Positions 36,150-48,755 of a stretch of 64,000 nt of DNA are shown piece by piece. The position numbers and the translations under genes were made by a program. This DNA comes from Fomitopsis serialis (Eukaryota > Basidiomycota > Agaricomycetes > Polyporales > Fomitopsidaceae). How positions within the stretch are numbered: the first letter of the stretch is position 1; each line of letters starts with the position of its first letter. The notes beneath the pieces are model-generated. The model was not told where the DNA came from, ran no database searches, and saw only the letters and a program-made list of their open reading frames with translations. The DNA is taken from contig NW_025954973.1 in the NCBI RefSeq assembly GCF_022376445.1, forward strand, positions 124,001-188,000, written 5' to 3'.

Positions 36150-36480
36150 AAGGTACGTACAGGACCTTGCCCTGGACAACAAGACAGAATCCGGATTACC
36201 CTTGTCTCTATCCACTCGCTGATGAACCTCTGGGACGCTTGAATGCTCGCGGTGTCGATAAAATTGCCGCCCCTCTCGTTAAGCATGGGAGTCCTGGAGC
36301 TCAAGCCACGTTCCTCGTGCGTTTGACCCATGAATAATTTGCCCCACTGGTCGCCAATGCTCATGCCGTGACTGTCGATACAGACGGCAATATATACATA
36401 CTAACGAGAAGGGCGAGCTGATGGCGGCCAAATTGCGCGTCGTCAACGTCGGAGGGGGTCCTGCCATCTCGTTCAGAGGT
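36150..36480 (-). pseudogene. Relic of an aryl-alcohol dehydrogenase-type aldo-keto reductase
   Basis: On the minus strand GMSIGDQWGKLFMGQT begins near 36364, then ERGGNFIDTASIQ and FISEWIETR end near 36175. This is the order seen at the start of fungal AAD-type aldo-keto reductases (the usual pattern includes GMSIGDKW, GGNFIDTAN and IGEWM). Only about 60-80 residues remain, and the Asp-Tyr-Lys-His catalytic set is not complete. No continuation is seen toward 36150 and lower. I infer a decayed fragment. Confidence 0.6.
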
Positions 36481-36664
36481 ACTCAATGCGAGAGAGCTAG
36501 TGCCGAGGTACATATAAGAGTTTCAGATAGTTGAGGCTGATATCTGCGTACAGTTTTAATAGATCGATCAGTACATTAGCGACGCATTGTACAAGATACA
36601 TGTTTTTACACCCAACATACTTAGCAAACTCTGGCAGTTCTGATCCAACCTGGAATGACAAAGA

Positions 36665-38232
36665 CTACGTGAAAGACACATTGGCCATAGTTTGCCACGG
36701 AGGGAGCAACACGTCCAAGTACTGCTTGACACGTTCCCAAGTAAAGGGGGCAACCCTCAAAGTCAAGGCGCCGCGTTCGATGGTCGTCGACACTTCTTCT
36801 GCGCTGGGGAACGCAGGAATTTTGCCGCATAAGATTTGAACAGGTATCCTGAGGTCGGTCAATTGGCGGCAATGTTTAACAATGAACGCCAGCCCTTCGA
36901 GAGATGCCGCACGCTGAGCTTCAAGTTGATCCCCTCCCGTATGCACTTGTCCTGCGTAAGAGCCGACTCCTTCATACGTCAGCGTCAATAGCTTGAGTAG
37001 CGGAAATGCCTCGGCGATGCCCTGGCAGGTGGCGTTATCCAGCACAATCATATCCGAAAATATTTGAAGGGAGACGAGGCCGTTCAAGCGGCCCAGCAAG
37101 GGTCGCAAGATCTGTATACCGACCGTGAAATTGGGCTCCAGAGATTCCTTGTGGGCGAGGTAAAGCTTGAGATCCCGTAGGGCAGTCCTGAATGGTGCCC
37201 GGCTCAACGCCTCGAGATGGGCGAAGAGTACTTCTTCGCCCAGGTGGCGGTAAACACGCGCTTTGACCGTAAGCTCGAACCGCTGCAGAGAAGGCGACGA
37301 GATGGCCTCGACCAAGGCGAGAGTGATCTCGTTGATCAGGCCCGTGTGCAGCTGCAAGGTCTTCAATGCGGGAAAGCAGTGTCCGTCTGCCAGAGGGGCA
37401 GTAAACGAAGATCCACAGCGTTTGGGATCGAGCCGCACGACAACGTGCTCCAGGGTCGGGATCCCACCGAGAACGATTAGGCCACTCAGGGACAGTTGGT
37501 CGTTCGCGTCGAAGTGGGATATATGGGTGGTCGCTAAAGGCCGTACAGTGTCCTCCGTCAACGTGGGTGGCGGCCACTTTGCGCTGCTCGAAGGCCCGGT
37601 CAAGTGCAGACGGCTGAGTCGAGGGAAGAGACGGTTGGCTCGTTGGAATAGGGGTTCGGCGTCGTACGCGCATGCGTTGATATACAGCTCTTCTACCGCA
37701 GGGCCCGCGAAGATGTGGCTGTGGACGAGCAGTCCAAACCACTCCTTGTCGTCTTGAAACCAGATCGTGTGTACCGCAGGGAACAGAACCATGGATTGAG
37801 GGATGCCCCGCAGAAATTTCCCGGCGCTGTAGATATTCACAGTGCGGTCAAACTTCCAAGTGAAGCACTTGATATGGGAGGCATAAAACGCCAGGCGACT
37901 GACGTCGAGACGGTTGGTATTCTATCCAATGGCGTCACGTTAATCGCTTCAAGGCAAAGGAGACCCAAGGGGTCACTTACTGGCTGCTCCCATAAAAGCT
38001 CGCGTCTCCTTTGATCCTTTTCCCAGACGTGGCCCGGGATTGTAGACATCAGCGGGACCAGTCCTCCTATGTGTTGCCACAAGACGGCCACGGCCACAAA
38101 GTGAAATGTCTTGCATGTCCTGGCCATCCTGGCCACCGATGCCCTTCCATTGCGGCCTTCGTGGAGGTCGCCCATGACAATCTCAAGTACCTCTTGAATC
38201 CGCAGACAACGGAGAGCGACGTCTTCAAACAT
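36665..38232 (-). CDS. F-box-like protein, distant member of family 2
   Basis: Predicted 502 aa, exons 38232-37981 and 37921-36665, one 59-nt intron at the position of the second intron of the family 2 genes. The N-terminus (LRIQEVLEIVMGDLHEG, VARMARTCKTFHFVAVAVLW, GLVPLMSTIPG) is F-box-like and matches the family pattern. The rest is leucine-rich-like (VEELYINACAYDAEPLF, LHLTGPSSSAKW, LEHVVVRLDPK, TLQLHTGLINEITLALVEAI). It lacks the small first exon of the 13.8-22.5 kb copies and starts at MFEDVALRC. Sequence divergence suggests an old duplicate. Probable SCF adaptor; target unknown. Confidence 0.75.
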
Positions 38233-39977
38233 GGTTGAAAGTAGGCGTGCTAGTCTATGAACGCGTCGCACGGCCTATCAATGGGGCTTCTCAAATGCGA
38301 GGCGATGCAACGTACCAAAAACACAGACAAGAATAAGCAAGCAGAGAGAGTTGAGAGACTACTGCGATCGGAAGGCAGGTATTTAAGAAGTGGCCTGTTG
38401 AGGCGCGCGGATTGCCGGAAGTTGGCCACAGCGGCCACGGGGCTTATGTAAATGCGCAGAGACAAAGCGAACCATGCAAGACAAAGAGGTATTGTTGGAA
38501 ACGGCACATGGGCGGTATAGGTCCAAGCACCCGTCATCGCCGGGCACCCATAATGACTCTTCATCGTCCCTTTCTTTGCTTCTCGTCGTGTAGCACCCTC
38601 ATCCTTCGAATGTGAAAATCTCAGGCCTGTGTTGACGTGAAGGGACTCACCTAGGGACATAACACGCTGACGCACTGGATCGATATATACGGTCCAGGCG
38701 CCTTGGGCAATCCGGAAATTAGGACTCGTAGGCAAGTGGCAGGCTGTGCATCCCTTCTGAGTGCTGACAATAATACACACCTACCTGGAAACCTTGCCAG
38801 TAGGTCAGCGCAATTGACATTCTCGGAACCTACCTTCGACTGCATGTCAGGTATGATCGAGGGCTGGTACTCGCTGAGGTCAAGAACGCTGAGACATACT
38901 GTGTACTGGCAGACTCGAAACGGAGGGCAAATGGACACCAGGTGATGCGTGAATTTCTTTCGCTGTACCACACAATTCTCACCCATGAACCTGCGGCTGG
39001 AAAGCTCCAAATCCTTAGCTTGCACCATTGACTACGGCGAAAGTATGCGCACATACAATTTGGCAGCGATTGATACACAAGACACGCCGCGTTGCTTGGA
39101 TCCTCTCGTGAGCATTCGCCGTCGATTGCTGCTGCACGCTGCACGTTCAATTTGCGACTGGCAGATAGTATGTTCTGAGCGACGTCTTACAGGTCTAGCG
39201 TTGATTCTTCCTTTCCGCGAAAGCAGGAGAAGTAAATCAGACATGTCGAGGCTAGATCCAACCTCGTACGCCCCCACAAGGCTGCATTGCAGAGCTTACC
39301 TAAGTCTGAACTAGGAATCAGGAAGTCAATAGGACAGCTGGTGGCGCCCATCGTCGCGCGAGCCAAAATCGAGCGCGTACTCGGAAGGGCAGTGCAACGC
39401 TTGGATACTATGCGTTGTGTGTACTATTTGCTCTGGACAGAAACTCACTCACGTCCGTTGTTCAAACGTTCAACGTTCAGCGCTCAGCCCTGAAGGAGGT
39501 CTTCCGGCCAGAAGCCGCTTCAGCTCATTGCGACGGACTTGGACCCAAGTTGGGATAGACCCGGTACCGGCCGCAAACCGCTCCACTGCCGAGTCGTCGG
39601 ATTCCGAGCGCATTTACTAGTAGACGGGTAAGTAGTGTTGCCATACTATGACATACCGCCTTGAGAGTACTAACATTTGACCGAGTTCGGGCAGTCATTG
39701 TGATGATGAAGCGATACATACATAAGTACCACTTCGGGGAACGAAGAACATAAGTACAAAATTTGTCGATCATGATGATCTAGCCGCCGAGCGGCCGAAC
39801 TTGTGCCCTACCTCGACCAGACGACCTGCCATACGTTTGGACATTAGCTGTCTTCTGCTTTCTCTATTCCGATTCTCCATACACGGCTGCGTGGAAAGAG
39901 ACTTCACGGGGTTCAATTGGCATCGTTGTATGTCGCGAAGTTCGTCAGCCCGATATGAAGAGGCAAGAGCGCACAAC
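38233..39977. other. 1.7-kb spacer between divergent F-box genes
   Basis: No gene recognised. A minus-strand frame at 38651-39028 (125 codons, including YTVCLSVLDLSEYQPSIIPD) looks somewhat protein-like, but I cannot place it and see no second exon. Confidence 0.35.
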
Positions 39978-41279
39978 ATGACAATTCCTCTACACCAACT
40001 TCCGCACGAACTACTCTCCACGATATTCCAGGGCACCCTTCTCCCTGCTCATCAACGACATGGCGATCGTGATGTGAAGAACCTTCTCAGGCTCACCGCT
40101 GTCTGCAGTCATTGGCGCGATGTCGCGCAAAATACAGCGACATTCTGGACAACGATCCGCTTGGATGACGATGTGCGACTTCTCGCACTCCATCTGCGCT
40201 GCTCCCATAACGCGCTCATCAGCGTGTACGCGAATGGCTCGCGCGACGGCCGCTGGGCGTCGAAGGCGCAGCTGCTCATCCCGCACGCCGCGCGGGTCGT
40301 CAAGCTCGACCTTCGTCTATGGCCCGCCGTGTGTACCGAGGCGTCCTGGTACCACGTATCCTCCCTTCTCGGCTGCCCGATGCCCGCACTCACCTCGCTG
40401 CGCGTCGACGCGAACGACGTCGGCGTCTTCGCGCTGCCCCCGATCAACCTTGGCCTCTTCCCGCAGCTGCAGTCGCTCACGCTGCACGAGACCGAGCCGG
40501 CGTGGGACCCCCCTCTGATGTCAAACGTGACCGTCGTCCAGATGTACGGCCTCCTGTGGCAGCAGCAGCCGACCCTCGACGAGTTCCTCCGGCTGCTGTC
40601 CTCGATGCCCCGTTTACAGGCCCTATTCTGTCTGAACTGCGGGATGAAGATTGCCCGCAATTACGGAGGGAATGCTGTCGACTCGCGCACGCGAGGTGTC
40701 GTGCCGCTGCGGGAAATACGATCTTTGAAGCTCAAGGACGACTCGCACCGGCCGCTCGCGGTCGTTCTGAAGTACCTGTCGCTCCCGAGCACGGCCACGG
40801 TCGACGTGGACTACGCGCCGACCTTGGATATGTACCTGAATAGGGACGTCCGCGACCCGGGCGCCATCATGGTGGTGGGCTGGATGCGCAGGCTGCAGGC
40901 TGCGTTCCTGGAGAGAGGGTTAACGGATGAGGTGAGTGATGCCGTTTCGTCCGCCCCAAACTGCTCTCGATCGTTTCATCAGGAGGTACTGGGGATTGAC
41001 AAGCTGCTGACTATTATTGAGAATTACAAAGGCATGACCGCCCATCGTTTGACTGTGAGTTGTCGTTCCGAATTCAGAGTCGCTGTTCACTCCTTTGAGT
41101 GACCCACTCGTGACGTGTGGTTGCTGACTATCTTCGCGCAGTTCTCGAACATCATGATGGTCGTCCATCGTATATATACCCTACCCCCACATAAAGTGCA
41201 CCGGAGTGGCGAGTTCAAGTTCCGAAAACGTGCATACGTCCTGTATTCGAGATGGCAGGCCCTGGCAAATACGATTTAA
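39978..41279 (+). CDS. F-box protein, third type
   Basis: Predicted 387 aa, exons 39978-40931, 40983-41054 and 41142-41279; the first intron is 51 nt and stop-free. A typical basidiomycete F-box opens the protein (LHQLPHELLSTIFQGTLLP, LRLTAVCSHWRDVAQNTATFW at residues 5-60), followed by leucine-rich-like segments (VVKLDLRLWPA, LTSLRVDANDVGVFALPP, LQSLTLHETEPAW, EIRSLKLKDDS). The first in-frame ATG just before the F-box is at 39978; the open frame upstream has no support. It is unrelated in detail to the two tandem families. Role: presumed SCF substrate receptor. Confidence 0.8.
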
Positions 41280-42334
41280 CGAAGATCATGTCGCTCGCCC
41301 ATTTCTCCAGGCTTCCCCGCTTATCATTATATTGCAACTCAAGTACTCACAATAGGACGATTTCCAGCATGTCAGCCCTTTCTCAGCGACATGCAACATA
41401 CTGCAACGTTACGGCGACGACAGCGCACGGCGAGATCGGCAACTCCTAGTTGACTGCCTGTCATTCTACTGTGCCTACCGTCGCCACTTATGACGCAAGT
41501 CGCACGGCGCCGCCGTACGGGTATATAAGGGCGAGTTGTAGTCCCTCCTCTTCTTCTCTTAGACCGTCATTGTCCCATCTCGCGCGCGAAGGACTCCGCC
41601 GGCTGCAATCTGCTAATTTTTGCTGCTGTGCACAGGTGATTGGAGGTAGGTTTTGTTGCTATCTTGATGATTATCAGCGACGCAAAATACCGACGATGTT
41701 TCTTTCTCGGAGCTCATCTGGGCAGGAAGCTTGTACGCCCCGTCTCTCAGTGACGAGGATTCGGGGACAGCGAGTTGTGAGTGCTCGTATTGTCCGTGCT
41801 CAGCCCACCTTTGTCTGGAAGAGCATGACAGTCTGCATCGCTACAGTGTCAAGCACAAGTTGCTCAACGTCGTCTCACGTAGACGACCGTGTGCCGTCTC
41901 ATTCCGGAGCGCACGCAAGGCAGCTTGGAACAGACAATGTCTAATTTCCAGGCGCTTACAACACAGGCGCGTCACGCTCACGGGTGCGTGTTGTTTATGA
42001 CATCACGCGTCCTCTCAGCCACGGTGGTGCCTCCTCCGTAGGATGATGACTCTTTGCAGAACAGTTGGTGTCTATTTTCCGCTCTTGTTCCGTCGCTGTT
42101 CCGCGACTACGTCCGAACACGCCCATTGGTGACAAGTGACTGGAGTTGGCGACGCCCCGTCGGCGAAGCGCATCTAAGCCGCTCAGAGTGATGTCATGTA
42201 CTACACCTCTTCCAAGCTCAGCACGGCGCAGGCATGGCAGATATATATACGCTGCCATGGCTCTCTATACGAGCGCTACTCTCCCCTTACCTGTCGATTG
42301 ACTTGCACACAGAACCAGGTCGCTGTCATACGCC
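41280..42334. promoter_or_regulatory. Intergenic region with two TATA-like boxes
   Basis: GGTATATAAGGG at about 41520-41530 is a strong TATA box on the plus strand, followed by a pyrimidine-rich start region, yet I find no convincing gene behind it: the frames 41450-42000 are Ser/Cys-rich and unassigned. A second TATA-like run (ATATATATAC near 42240) lies about 90 bases before the ATG of the flavoenzyme gene at 42335 and probably serves it. Confidence 0.4.
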
Positions 42335-44116
42335 ATGGACCCAGAAAACAAGCCGAAAGGACCTTCGCCACACTACTCGCTTTACCAGCGTGAGGTCTTC
42401 AAACGGGGTGGAGAGACAGGAGAGCGTGAGTCTACATCCGTGAACCTCAACCCTCGCGTCTAGTCTCACACATACTTTGCATCTAGTTCCGACGTTCTCT
42501 GTGCACCCAGAGGAGTTGCAGGAGTCTGTCAAGAAGAAGCTCAACGACAGGGGATATTTCTATGCCAACTCGAACGCCGGCATCGGGTGGACAGACCGCG
42601 CGAACAGGGAGGCGTTCTATAGATGGCGCATCATTCCACGCACGCTGGTCGACACGACCGTCCGCGACCTGACAAGTGAGTGGTTTCGTTCGTGCTGTGT
42701 CGGTTACTCGAGGGTGACGGTCGCAATCAGCAACTATCTTTGGTCACAAGATACCTGCCCCGATCATGTTTGCACCAATTGGTATCAATAAACTCTACCA
42801 TCCTCTTGGCGAGCTCGTCCCGGCAAAGATCGCGGGCGAACTTGGGATCCCCGTATGTATCTTTACGAAATTTTCTTGACGTTCGTTAACCGAACTTGTC
42901 TTGCACGTAGTATTGTCTGTCTACGGCGGGCTCGCAATCTATCGAGGACGTGGCAAAGGCCAACGATCTCGGGGCGTCTATCAAGAACGAGAGCAACAGC
43001 GTACATTCTTACAGTGGCCCTAATGGTGGAAACGCAAACAGTCCGCGATTCTTCCAGCTCTACATGGGACATGATGACGAGATCGTGAGTTATGTAACTC
43101 GGGATGCGGGACGCATGCTGACTGTCTGCGTATCCTCGCAAGACGCTGTCACTCATCAACCGCGCTTGGAAGTCCGGTTACGACGCGCTCATGCTGACTA
43201 CAGATACCTGGCAGCTCGCGTGGAGGCCGACAGACATCAATATTGCGAACTACACGTTCTACTACCCCAGCACGGTGAGCATTCCTCTGAGAGATCGAGA
43301 ATATCACGTTGAGGGTCCGTCTAGGCCGGTAATGAGATCGGAACGTCAGACCCGGTGTTCATGAAGAAGCATGGGGAGGATCTGAAGAAGGACTCGGGCA
43401 AGTGGATTGACCACAGTGTGTGGCACGGGAAACCCCACACATGGGAGAAGATCCGCTGGCTCATCGGCGAGGTATGCTTCCCGGGAACGCCCTGAGACTG
43501 AAACAATGTTGAGCGAACACACCCACAGTGGAAGCGTATCTCCAACGGTCGTCCGTTCGTCATAAAGGGTATCCAGAACGCCGAAGATGCACTGAAGGCG
43601 TATGAGGTCGGATGTGAGGGCATCGTCGTGACGAACCACGCGGGCCGCCAGGTCGACGGCGCTGTTGGCAGCCTGGAGGTGTTGCCCGAGATCGCTGAAG
43701 CAGTCGGTGATAGTACGTATCACATTTGACTACCAACGGTGGCATGAACTGACAATGCTGTGTGCGTCCAGAGATGACCATCATCTTTGACTCCGGCGTG
43801 AGGACGGGCGCAGATGTATTCAAGGCAATCGCACTCGGCGCGCACGTCGTCGAGGTCGGACGGCTGTATGTCTGGGGCATGGCCCACGAGGGCGAGTATG
43901 GGTGTCGGCATGTCATGAAGAGCCTGCTCGCGGTGCGTTTCTTCGTCCTTGTGTCCTCGTAAAGACGTCCAACTCACATCCTCATAGGACTTGGATATTC
44001 TGATGACGGTTGGGGGCTACCAAAGTATCACGAAGGACGTGTATAACAACAGGAAGGCGCTGAAGTACAATTCGAGTGGTGTGCCACCCGGTCCCGGTGA
44101 GCATGCGAAGTTGTGA
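42335..44116 (+). CDS. Lactate 2-monooxygenase-like FMN-dependent alpha-hydroxy acid oxidase
   Basis: Predicted 442 aa from nine exons: 42335-42425, 42487-42675, 42731-42852, 42911-43084, 43143-43274, 43325-43471, 43529-43712, 43772-43932 and 43988-44116. The family oxidises (S)-2-hydroxy acids such as lactate using FMN in a TIM barrel; the closest type I recall is lactate 2-monooxygenase. Marks include IPAPIMFAPIG, FFQLYMGHDDE, FVIKGIQNAEDAL, the catalytic-histidine loop TNHAGRQVDGAVGSLEVLPE (SNHGGRQ in most relatives), FDSGVRTGADVFKAIALGAH and VGRLYVWGMA. The end (MTVGGYQSI) is complete. No targeting signal is clear, so probably cytosolic. Exact substrate uncertain. Confidence 0.9.
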
Positions 44117-44856
44117 GCCCACAGCGGTGGGCGAGACCTTCTTACTGTAGAGTACTGTGTAACTGTATAGAATACTGTATCTTCATTCTGATGCGCTGTT
44201 CTGTCACGTTCTTTACGTTTAGCGTCCAAGGGACTGCTGCAATATGCCTCCTAGTATGCACAAGCGGTCCAAATATTCAAAAATCAAGGGAGAACAGTCA
44301 ACGACTGGAGGTGATGAGTTTCACGTGCTAGTAAGGACTACGCTGTCCATTGCTCCGAGCTGACGATGAGTTTCGACCTTCCACCTGCAAAGCTTTGTCA
44401 ATGCTGCTTGTGATACACTCTCTGTTTAAATCTTCGCAATGGGAATCCATAGTCATTCGAGGCGCACCCGCTCACCAGTGACCGCGTCCACAGTGAGTGA
44501 GTACTTGAACTTGCACATTCAAGTTGAATTAACCATCGAAGCTGAAGCGCTGAAGCTGGAAGGACTGCTTTCCTTTGGACTGTAATCATGCTTGGAGCAT
44601 AGATATGACGTCGGTTTACTCCCTAGACGGTAAGTCCTGCTGAGCTGCAGACGCTTGTATGCTCTCATGTTCGACATCAGGACGACTCTTAAGCTCTTTG
44701 TCTTCGGCATCCCGCATCCGCTGCCCTCAACTTGCGAAGGTCTCTTGCTTGCTCTTACCACAAGGGCCTGTTTACAACGCCCAGAATCCATACACGACAC
44801 TGCTGGGCCCTGCTTTTTTACGACGCACGCACACGATCTCAAGACACTATACTACC
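44117..44856. other. Spacer upstream of the exopolyphosphatase gene
   Basis: About 740 bases; no gene seen. It presumably holds the 3-prime UTR of the flavoenzyme gene and the promoter of the next gene. Confidence 0.4.
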
Positions 44857-46348
44857 ATGGTCTCAGGCTCAACGCCGGATGTGAAGGCACCCCAGGAGGC
44901 GAGCCCTTCGGATACGCTGCGCGTGTTCCTCCGTCGCACGAAAACAGAGTATCTAGAGGCTGTCCACAATGGGAGAGGGAAGGAATGGACTGTCGTGATG
45001 GGGAACGAGGCGGGTGGTACGTAGCCTGTTGTCTCCCCTCTGACGTACTCACACTGATATCCGATGACATTGCCCTCCTGCGCTCCCTTACATTAACCCT
45101 ACTCGTCATCTGGCTATCTGCAACGTGGGCGTAGACTTGGACTCGCTCGCAAGTGCCATCGCCTACGCATGGTACCTCTCCCAGGAGCAGCAGTCACCAT
45201 CCGTCGCTCTCGTGCAAACCCCGCGCGGGGATCTGCATCTGCGCGCTGAGAACGCGCACGCACTCGCGCTTGCCGGCCTCAGCTTTGACGACCTGCTTTG
45301 CATGGACGATGCGTCGCCCTCCGAGTCCACGTCCTTGCCCTTTCCTTCCACGACATTCGCGCTAGTCGACCACAACCGGTTAAGTGCCCAATTCTCTGTC
45401 GACAACTCGGACGCACGCGTCGTTGCGATTATCGATCACCACGCCGATGAGGGCCTGCACACCGAGGCAAACCCGCGGATTGTCACACAGGGCATAGGCA
45501 GCTGCGCGGCGCTCGTAGCATCGTTTCTCCAAGACAAGTGCCCAGAGCACATTCCCCGGGAGCTCGCAATGCTGCTTCTATCTGCAATTATCATCGACAC
45601 GGGCGGAATGACTCCCGGTGGCAAGGCGGTGGAGGTCGATCAGAGGGCAGCCGCGTTCCTCGCCTCGAGATGCACGCTCGCCCCCACAGACCCGGCCGGT
45701 CTTTCACTAGCGCCCGAAAGTTCCTCGGACGCGATACCGCCCCTGCATGAGTCCCCGGTGATCCAGCAGCTAAACGCCACTCTGCAGACGAAGAAGAACT
45801 CCGTCGCACATCTCGGGGTGCGCGACCTCCTCCGGCGGGACTACAAGGAGTACGCGCTCACGCCTGCGTTCGCGCCCAGCCGAGAACTGCTCATTGGGCT
45901 CGCGTCCGTCCCGCTCGGGCTCGCTGCGTTCGTGCCGCGGGACGAGGCGCAGTTCGTCCGGGACACAAGGGGCTGGATGGACGAACGCGGGCTGAGCGCC
46001 CTCGGCGTGCTCACGTCGTTCCGGGACGAGAAGAAGGCGGGGAAGAGCGGGAAGGGCAAGCACCGCAGAGAACAACTGTGGATCGTGCGCGCGAGGGACG
46101 ACGCGCCCGGGGAGCATGGCGGGGAACTCGCGCGCAGGCTCTTCCATGGCCTGGAGGGCAGCGAAGATCTGAGACTGAAGAAGCGGAAGTGGGAAAAGAT
46201 TGGAATGGAGCCTGCGGTGTGGGATAGATCGGGAGGTGCATTCGCCGAGGGATGGCGCGTGAAAGCATGGAAGCAGAAGAATACAGATGCGACCAGGAAG
46301 GCGACCGCACCCATCGTTAAGGCAATTGTGGAAGGTCGTGGCGTGTAG
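44857..46348 (+). CDS. PPX1: Exopolyphosphatase, DHH family (PPX1 type)
   Basis: Predicted 457 aa, exons 44857-45016 and 45135-46348 (118-nt intron). Cytosolic PPX1 removes phosphate from the ends of polyphosphate chains with two metal ions. The DHH-family metal motifs are in order: NEAGDLDSLASAIAYAW (split by the intron), FALVDHNRLS, IIDHHADEG and LSAIIIDTGGM, followed by the DHHA2-type C-terminal part (VAHLGVRDLLRRDYKEY). The intron joins GNEAG to DLDSL, which fixes the model. A Lys/Gly-rich insert (KKAGKSGKGKHRR) near residue 340 is probably a surface loop. Relatives include cytosolic pyrophosphatases and the yeast enzyme; the length favours PPX1. Confidence 0.88.
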
Positions 46349-46777
46349 AGAGCAGTTCCGTATCTAAACGACCTTGGATGATGACCTTTCTGGTGCGACT
46401 ATTCTGTTCACCGGCCACGGTTCTGAGCTCAACATACAAAGAGGGTGATATATGGTAGGGTCGGGCTCGAGGTGACCCATAATGAGGTTCCGAAGGCAGT
46501 GTATAAGGGTCCTGGCAAGGTGAGTTTTCGAGCCGAGTGCTATGTCAATGCAAATGACTGATGCGTTTGGTGCAGTGAAACTTAAAGCCCCTCAGTGAGA
46601 TCTGTGAACCTAGGTTTGAAACGCAGAGTCCGTGATATGTGGCCGGCGCGTTACTGCTCGATATACATCGCCTCCGAGGCAGCGCTGTTGATAGGTTCCA
46701 CTGAGGTTCACTCATTCCACGCCTATCCATGCTTATAACTTGCTGGTCCCTGCCTTGCCGCTGCATCGATTCGCAGT
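46349..46777. other. Spacer, no gene seen
   Basis: About 430 bases between PPX1 and the DUF6534-like copy; nothing recognised. Confidence 0.4.
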
Positions 46778-48755
46778 ATGGTCGACCTTAACGTCAGGCT
46801 AGGGACGACTTTCGGTTGTGGCCTTGTCGGAATTACCTTGGCACAGTTGTACGTATCCGTGACTCTTCGGGTCCCTTGGCCCTCATTGAAGATACCTTGC
46901 AACGACATGGACACCTTCCGGTCGAACCACAGTCTGTATGGAGTGTCTTTCTCCCAGACCTTTTACTACTTTTCTGTGTACCGCGGGGACTCAATGCGAC
47001 TGAAGAGCTTGGTGCGTATTTGAACTCAAGTTCAAGAGATCTCTATGTTTAATCAGTTCGGTTGACAGGTGGCGTGGTGGATGTGAGCTGTCCCCCCAAA
47101 CTTACGAGTCCCTCGGCGGCCGCGAGCTGATGACTATTGTGGTAGGCTATTGGCAACGGCTAAACAGGCTGTATCTTTGCAAGTACGTCAATAACAGGGC
47201 ATCGCATCTACGTCCCACCGACGTCATTAATACATACAAGGCCATTTACAGTGAGACAATTTCCAACCATGCGAAGCTAAAGGGCGCGACAAAGCTACCC
47301 ATGTATGACGCCTATTCTAATCGCGCGTGTGATACTGATCAGGCGTAGAGCATATGGTGTGAGTCCTGTGCATTCCTACATGGTGGGCGGCAGTTCAAAT
47401 CCCATTTCAGGTACAGAATGCCATCGGGGTACGTTCCCTTGCCACGATGTCTTACCTGTGTATTCACGACGTGTAGTGGTTGCTTATATTCTCAATTCAG
47501 TGGTGATTGTACAGGAATACAACTATCTGTGTACGCTGACCATGCAGGTAGTTTTTATGTTCACAAGATAAATCAAAGTAAGCAATGTTCAAAGCCGCAT
47601 CACACAATCATTCCTGACACGAGCTAGTTCTTTGCCATCATAAATATCGCAAATTGTTTGTACGCGTTACAGTCCGTGTTCAAACGTCCACATTACAGAG
47701 GGAGGGCGTCCGCGCTCACTTTCATACAGATCATACTGATGACCTTAACGCTTTGTGGGTCGTTCAAGTCATGCCACTGATTTGAATCACTCTAATGTCT
47801 AGTCCGCTGAAGTCACCGGATCCGCGGGTAGCTACTTTCCGCATTAAATTGTTGTCCGGCTAACGTTGAACTCCCGTGCCGCATTGACAGTAGGTGTGTT
47901 TGACATGTGAGTCGGATTCCATTTGGCAGATATCAGTGTCCTAGATCTCTACAGGTACGTGAGCGGGACGAAGAATTATACGGCAAGTCATCCAACTATT
48001 CTACGTCTACCTTGATCCTAAGAGTCTGTCGACCATCAGACCTCGGCATCCCTGGTTTCGCCATGCATAGTAATCGTAACAGATGTCTTTATCACGTCCG
48101 TTCTGTGCGCGCAGCAAAGTCTCGCCTTCACAGCCCGTGAGTAGACCTGTCATCATGAGTTTGACCACATGATGAGCCAGAATACCATTGCAGAACAGCG
48201 AGTTTGGTCAATCGGCTGATCAAATATAACGCCGAACGTGGTATGGCCTTATGGTGCGTTAGCGTCCGATGGTATTTTCAGCATAACCTCTGGATGGTAA
48301 CGATCCATCACAGTATGGTCCAATTAATAGTCTTTGCCTTTGTATGTCCCCTCCTACGGGGTCTTCATGATGACGCCCTCGAGTTAACAATAACTGGACA
48401 GTTCGTGTATGACCTTCAGTCTAAGACGACGAATACCGCTGGGGTCATATACTACCTGGAGTTTTCTGGTAAACGCCAATGTAGTCATTTGTATCCCTAC
48501 CCGCCACTGACAGCCCTGGATCTGCAGTATATGTCAACTCAACGTTGGCAGTGTGAGTGTCAAACTCATAAAGGAACTATCAGTCTCACGTCGACCCCAT
48601 TTCTATGCAGGCTCAATGTACGCAAGCACATGCGTAAGACGTTGGTCGACAACTGTTGCGTAGAGATCATGCCTAAGGAGTGCGCTACCGAGCCTGTCGG
48701 TCGCAGCGACGGTTCGAGCAGTGGTTCCGACCGAGTTCCGACCGCTGAACGTTGA
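46778..48755 (+). pseudogene. DUF6534-like membrane protein, copy 2, probably decayed
   Basis: Paralog of the gene at 26.3 kb. The first ten exons have the same lengths: 46778-46848 (71), 46933-47011 (79), 47069-47082 (14), 47146-47182 (37), 47241-47302 (62), 47349-47358 (10), 47417-47428 (12), 47477-47502 (26), 47552-47577 (26) and 47628-47671 (44). Family blocks are LGTTFGCGLVGITLAQ, LYGVSFSQTFYYFSVY, LLATAKQAVSLQ, LVNRLIKYNAERGMAL and YVNSTLAVLNVRKHMRKTL. Downstream, around 48081-48126, VTDVFITSVLC and AAKSRLHSP lie in different frames because about 10 nt are missing relative to copy 1, and the exons between about 47740 and 47980 are hard to join. I therefore lean to a recent pseudogene; the 3-prime end is open to 48755. 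Confidence 0.55.

Noticed and set aside
45841..46314. Minus-strand frame opposite PPX1
   Set aside because: Antisense shadow of a GC-rich coding exon; no family resemblance.
47330..47410. tRNA-like B box (GTTCAAATCC near 47393)
   Set aside because: The five bases on each side of the loop do not pair, there is no good A box, and it falls in an intron of the DUF6534-like copy.
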